A stretch of DNA of 64,000 nucleotides from Lentibacillus persicus (GTDB lineage: Bacteria > Bacillota > Bacilli > Bacillales > Amphibacillaceae). Of the stretch, positions 63,016 to 64,000 are shown one piece after another. Each line of letters opens with the position of its first letter. Position 1 is the first letter of the stretch. The stretch is from NCBI RefSeq assembly GCF_900112705.1, contig NZ_FOMR01000005.1, forward strand, positions 124,001 through 188,000, in the 5' to 3' direction. The translations under genes and the position numbers were made by a program. The notes below the pieces were generated by a model. That model did not search any database. It was not told where the DNA came from and worked only from the letters and a program-made list of their open reading frames with translations.

Positions 63016-63660
63016 TTACGGCGCCATTCTTGCTTTCGTTTTAGCTTCAAATCTACCAAGTACAGCGTCCGCGATAATTGCTATTAAAGTTGCTGGTATT
63101 GCCCCTGCATAGATTTTTATTTCGGATTGAAGACTGATGCCTGAAATAATTTCATCGCCCAGACCACCTGCTCCGATATATGGACCGATACATGCGACTG
63201 CAACGGCTATAACAGAACCAACGCGCAGGCCAGCCATTAAAAATGGTAAAGACAATGGCACTTCAATTTTTCTCAGAAGCTGTCCGGGGGTCATACCGAT
63301 ACCTTTTCCAGCTTCTGTTACACTCTTATCCACCTCTTTAATCCCAACGTATGTATTTCTTACGATTGGAAGCAGTGAATAAAAGAAAAGCCCGATGACC
63401 ATTGTTTGAAAACCTAGTCCGAAATAAAGCATTAGGATGGCCAGCATTGCAAGACTTGGAATGAGCTGCAGAATATTGGTCGACGACAGTATAAAAGGTG
63501 CAATTTTTTCAAATTTTGCCGCCAATATCCCTAGGGGCACCCCCACAAGAAGTGCCAGCGCTATACCGTAGATAACCATCAAAATGTGCGTCCAAGTCAT
63601 CGACAAAAGCTCACTTTGGTTTTCAACTACATAAGTGCCTAATTCGGTAAGAAAATTCAT
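63016..63660 (-). CDS. ABC transporter permease, glycine betaine/choline type (OpuCB-like)
   Basis: 214 residues with five or six helices. The coupling loop is EAGKGIGMTPGQLLRKIEVP, followed by LSLPFLMAGLRVGSVIAVAV and IGAGGLGDEIISGI, typical of OpuCB/OpuCD. It forms the channel of a quaternary-ammonium-type importer. A binding protein is encoded just upstream and an M20 hydrolase just downstream in the same transcript, which is not the standard osmoprotection arrangement. Confidence 0.91.
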   Translation of the reverse strand: MNFLTELGTYVVENQSELLSMTWTHILMVIYGIALALLVGVPLGILAAKFEKIAPFILSSTNILQLIPSLAMLAILMLYFGLGFQTMVIGLFFYSLLPIVRNTYVGIKEVDKSVTEAGKGIGMTPGQLLRKIEVPLSLPFLMAGLRVGSVIAVAVACIGPYIGAGGLGDEIISGISLQSEIKIYAGAIPATLIAIIADAVLGRFEAKTKARMAP

Positions 63661-63677
63661 TTAATCACCTTTTTCAA

Positions 63678-64000
63678 TTATTCCAGCATTCCTTTTTCCT
63701 TCAAAAATTCCTCTGCTACTTCTGCGGTGCTGCGCTCATTGATATCCACTTCACGGATGAGTGCCGTCATTTCTTTCGTACTGATTGAATCAACAATTGA
63801 ATCAAGGACGTCACTGACTTCTGGATAATTTTCCAGCAATTCATTTCTTGCTACGATTGAAGCATCATAAGGCGCGAAGAAGTTTTGATCATCTTCCAAG
63901 ATGACCAGATTATTTTCCAAGATATGCGGATCAACTGTGTATGCCGTAATGGCGTCAAGGTCGCCGCCTGCTATCCCCTCATACATTAATGAAATTTCCA
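63678..64000 (-). CDS. ABC transporter substrate-binding protein, glycine betaine type (OpuCC-like), truncated by window edge
   Basis: Only the C-terminal 107 residues or so are visible; the frame is open to the window end. GDLDAITAYTVDPHI is the usual hinge/ligand region of OpuCC/ProX-type proteins, and FFAPYDASIVARNELLENYP and TSKEM-like text (STKEMTALIREVDINERSTA) complete the fold. It starts before the permease gene with a 17-base gap. Relatives bind glycine betaine, choline, carnitine or other quaternary amines. Confidence 0.88.
   Translation of the reverse strand, partial: EISLMYEGIAGGDLDAITAYTVDPHILENNLVILEDDQNFFAPYDASIVARNELLENYPEVSDVLDSIVDSISTKEMTALIREVDINERSTAEVAEEFLKEKGMLE

Overview
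The window looks like a chromosomal segment of a low-to-mid GC, probably halophilic or halotolerant member of the Bacillaceae (Virgibacillus/Lentibacillus/Oceanobacillus type). This is inferred, not proven. The grounds are strong AGGAGG-type ribosome binding sites with frequent GTG and TTG starts, a CcpA-type cre box, Bacillus-type TreR operators, many Na+-coupled and TRAP carriers, and part of an OpuC-like betaine-type ABC system. No rRNA, tRNA, CRISPR array or complete insertion sequence was found.

Layout. 2-3585: the distal part of a peptide ABC operon (two permeases, two ATPases). 3586-5697: a two-gene module, a sigma-70-family factor and a DnaD-domain replication-type protein, each behind a similar leader. 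6081-10528: sulfate activation operon sat / SLC13 transporter / cysC / cysQ. 10529-11519: repeat-rich scar holding the 3' fragment of a second DnaD-type gene. 11520-36659: a long AT-rich catabolic island with a complete peptide ABC system, AroM, DUF1177, peptidases and amidohydrolases, IclR and GAF-PucR regulators, a DUF3100 membrane pair, aminotransferase, threonine dehydratase, ketopantoate-reductase-like protein, AlaX, a PanF/YhdT-type symporter, D-aminoacylase and a creatininase-family enzyme. A decayed symporter gene follows. 37791-45500: a pentose/pentitol locus with xylulokinase, AraC regulator, TRAP transporter, HIT protein, zinc-type dehydrogenase and D-lyxose isomerase. 45501-52397: trehalose operon (PTS permease with EIIA-EIIB-EIIC order, phospho-trehalase, TreR, second GH13 glucosidase) behind two TreR operators and a long repeat-filled leader. 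52556-64000: a second amino-acid-derivative region with a DadA-like oxidase, a 44-aa symporter accessory peptide, an SSS symporter, a GntR-controlled TRAP/creatininase/M20 operon, and a betaine-type ABC system followed by another M20 hydrolase.

How the parts work together (inference). Two regions appear dedicated to importing blocked or unusual amino acids and peptides (ABC, SSS, TRAP, betaine-type ABC), removing the blocking group (M20, creatininase-family, D-aminoacylase, amidohydrolase) and feeding the released amino acid to oxidation, transamination or dehydration. The pentose and trehalose loci are conventional sugar modules with well-resolved regulatory sites.

The least explained structure is in the repeats. 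GGGGAC/GTCCCC palindromes recur at gene ends and inside two reading frames. Near several of them lie arrays in which ATGGGC/ATGTGC recurs about every 20-21 bp. A 32-bp composite repeat is duplicated between the divergent peptide-uptake genes. The sigma and DnaD genes share a leader with the same pair of boxes.
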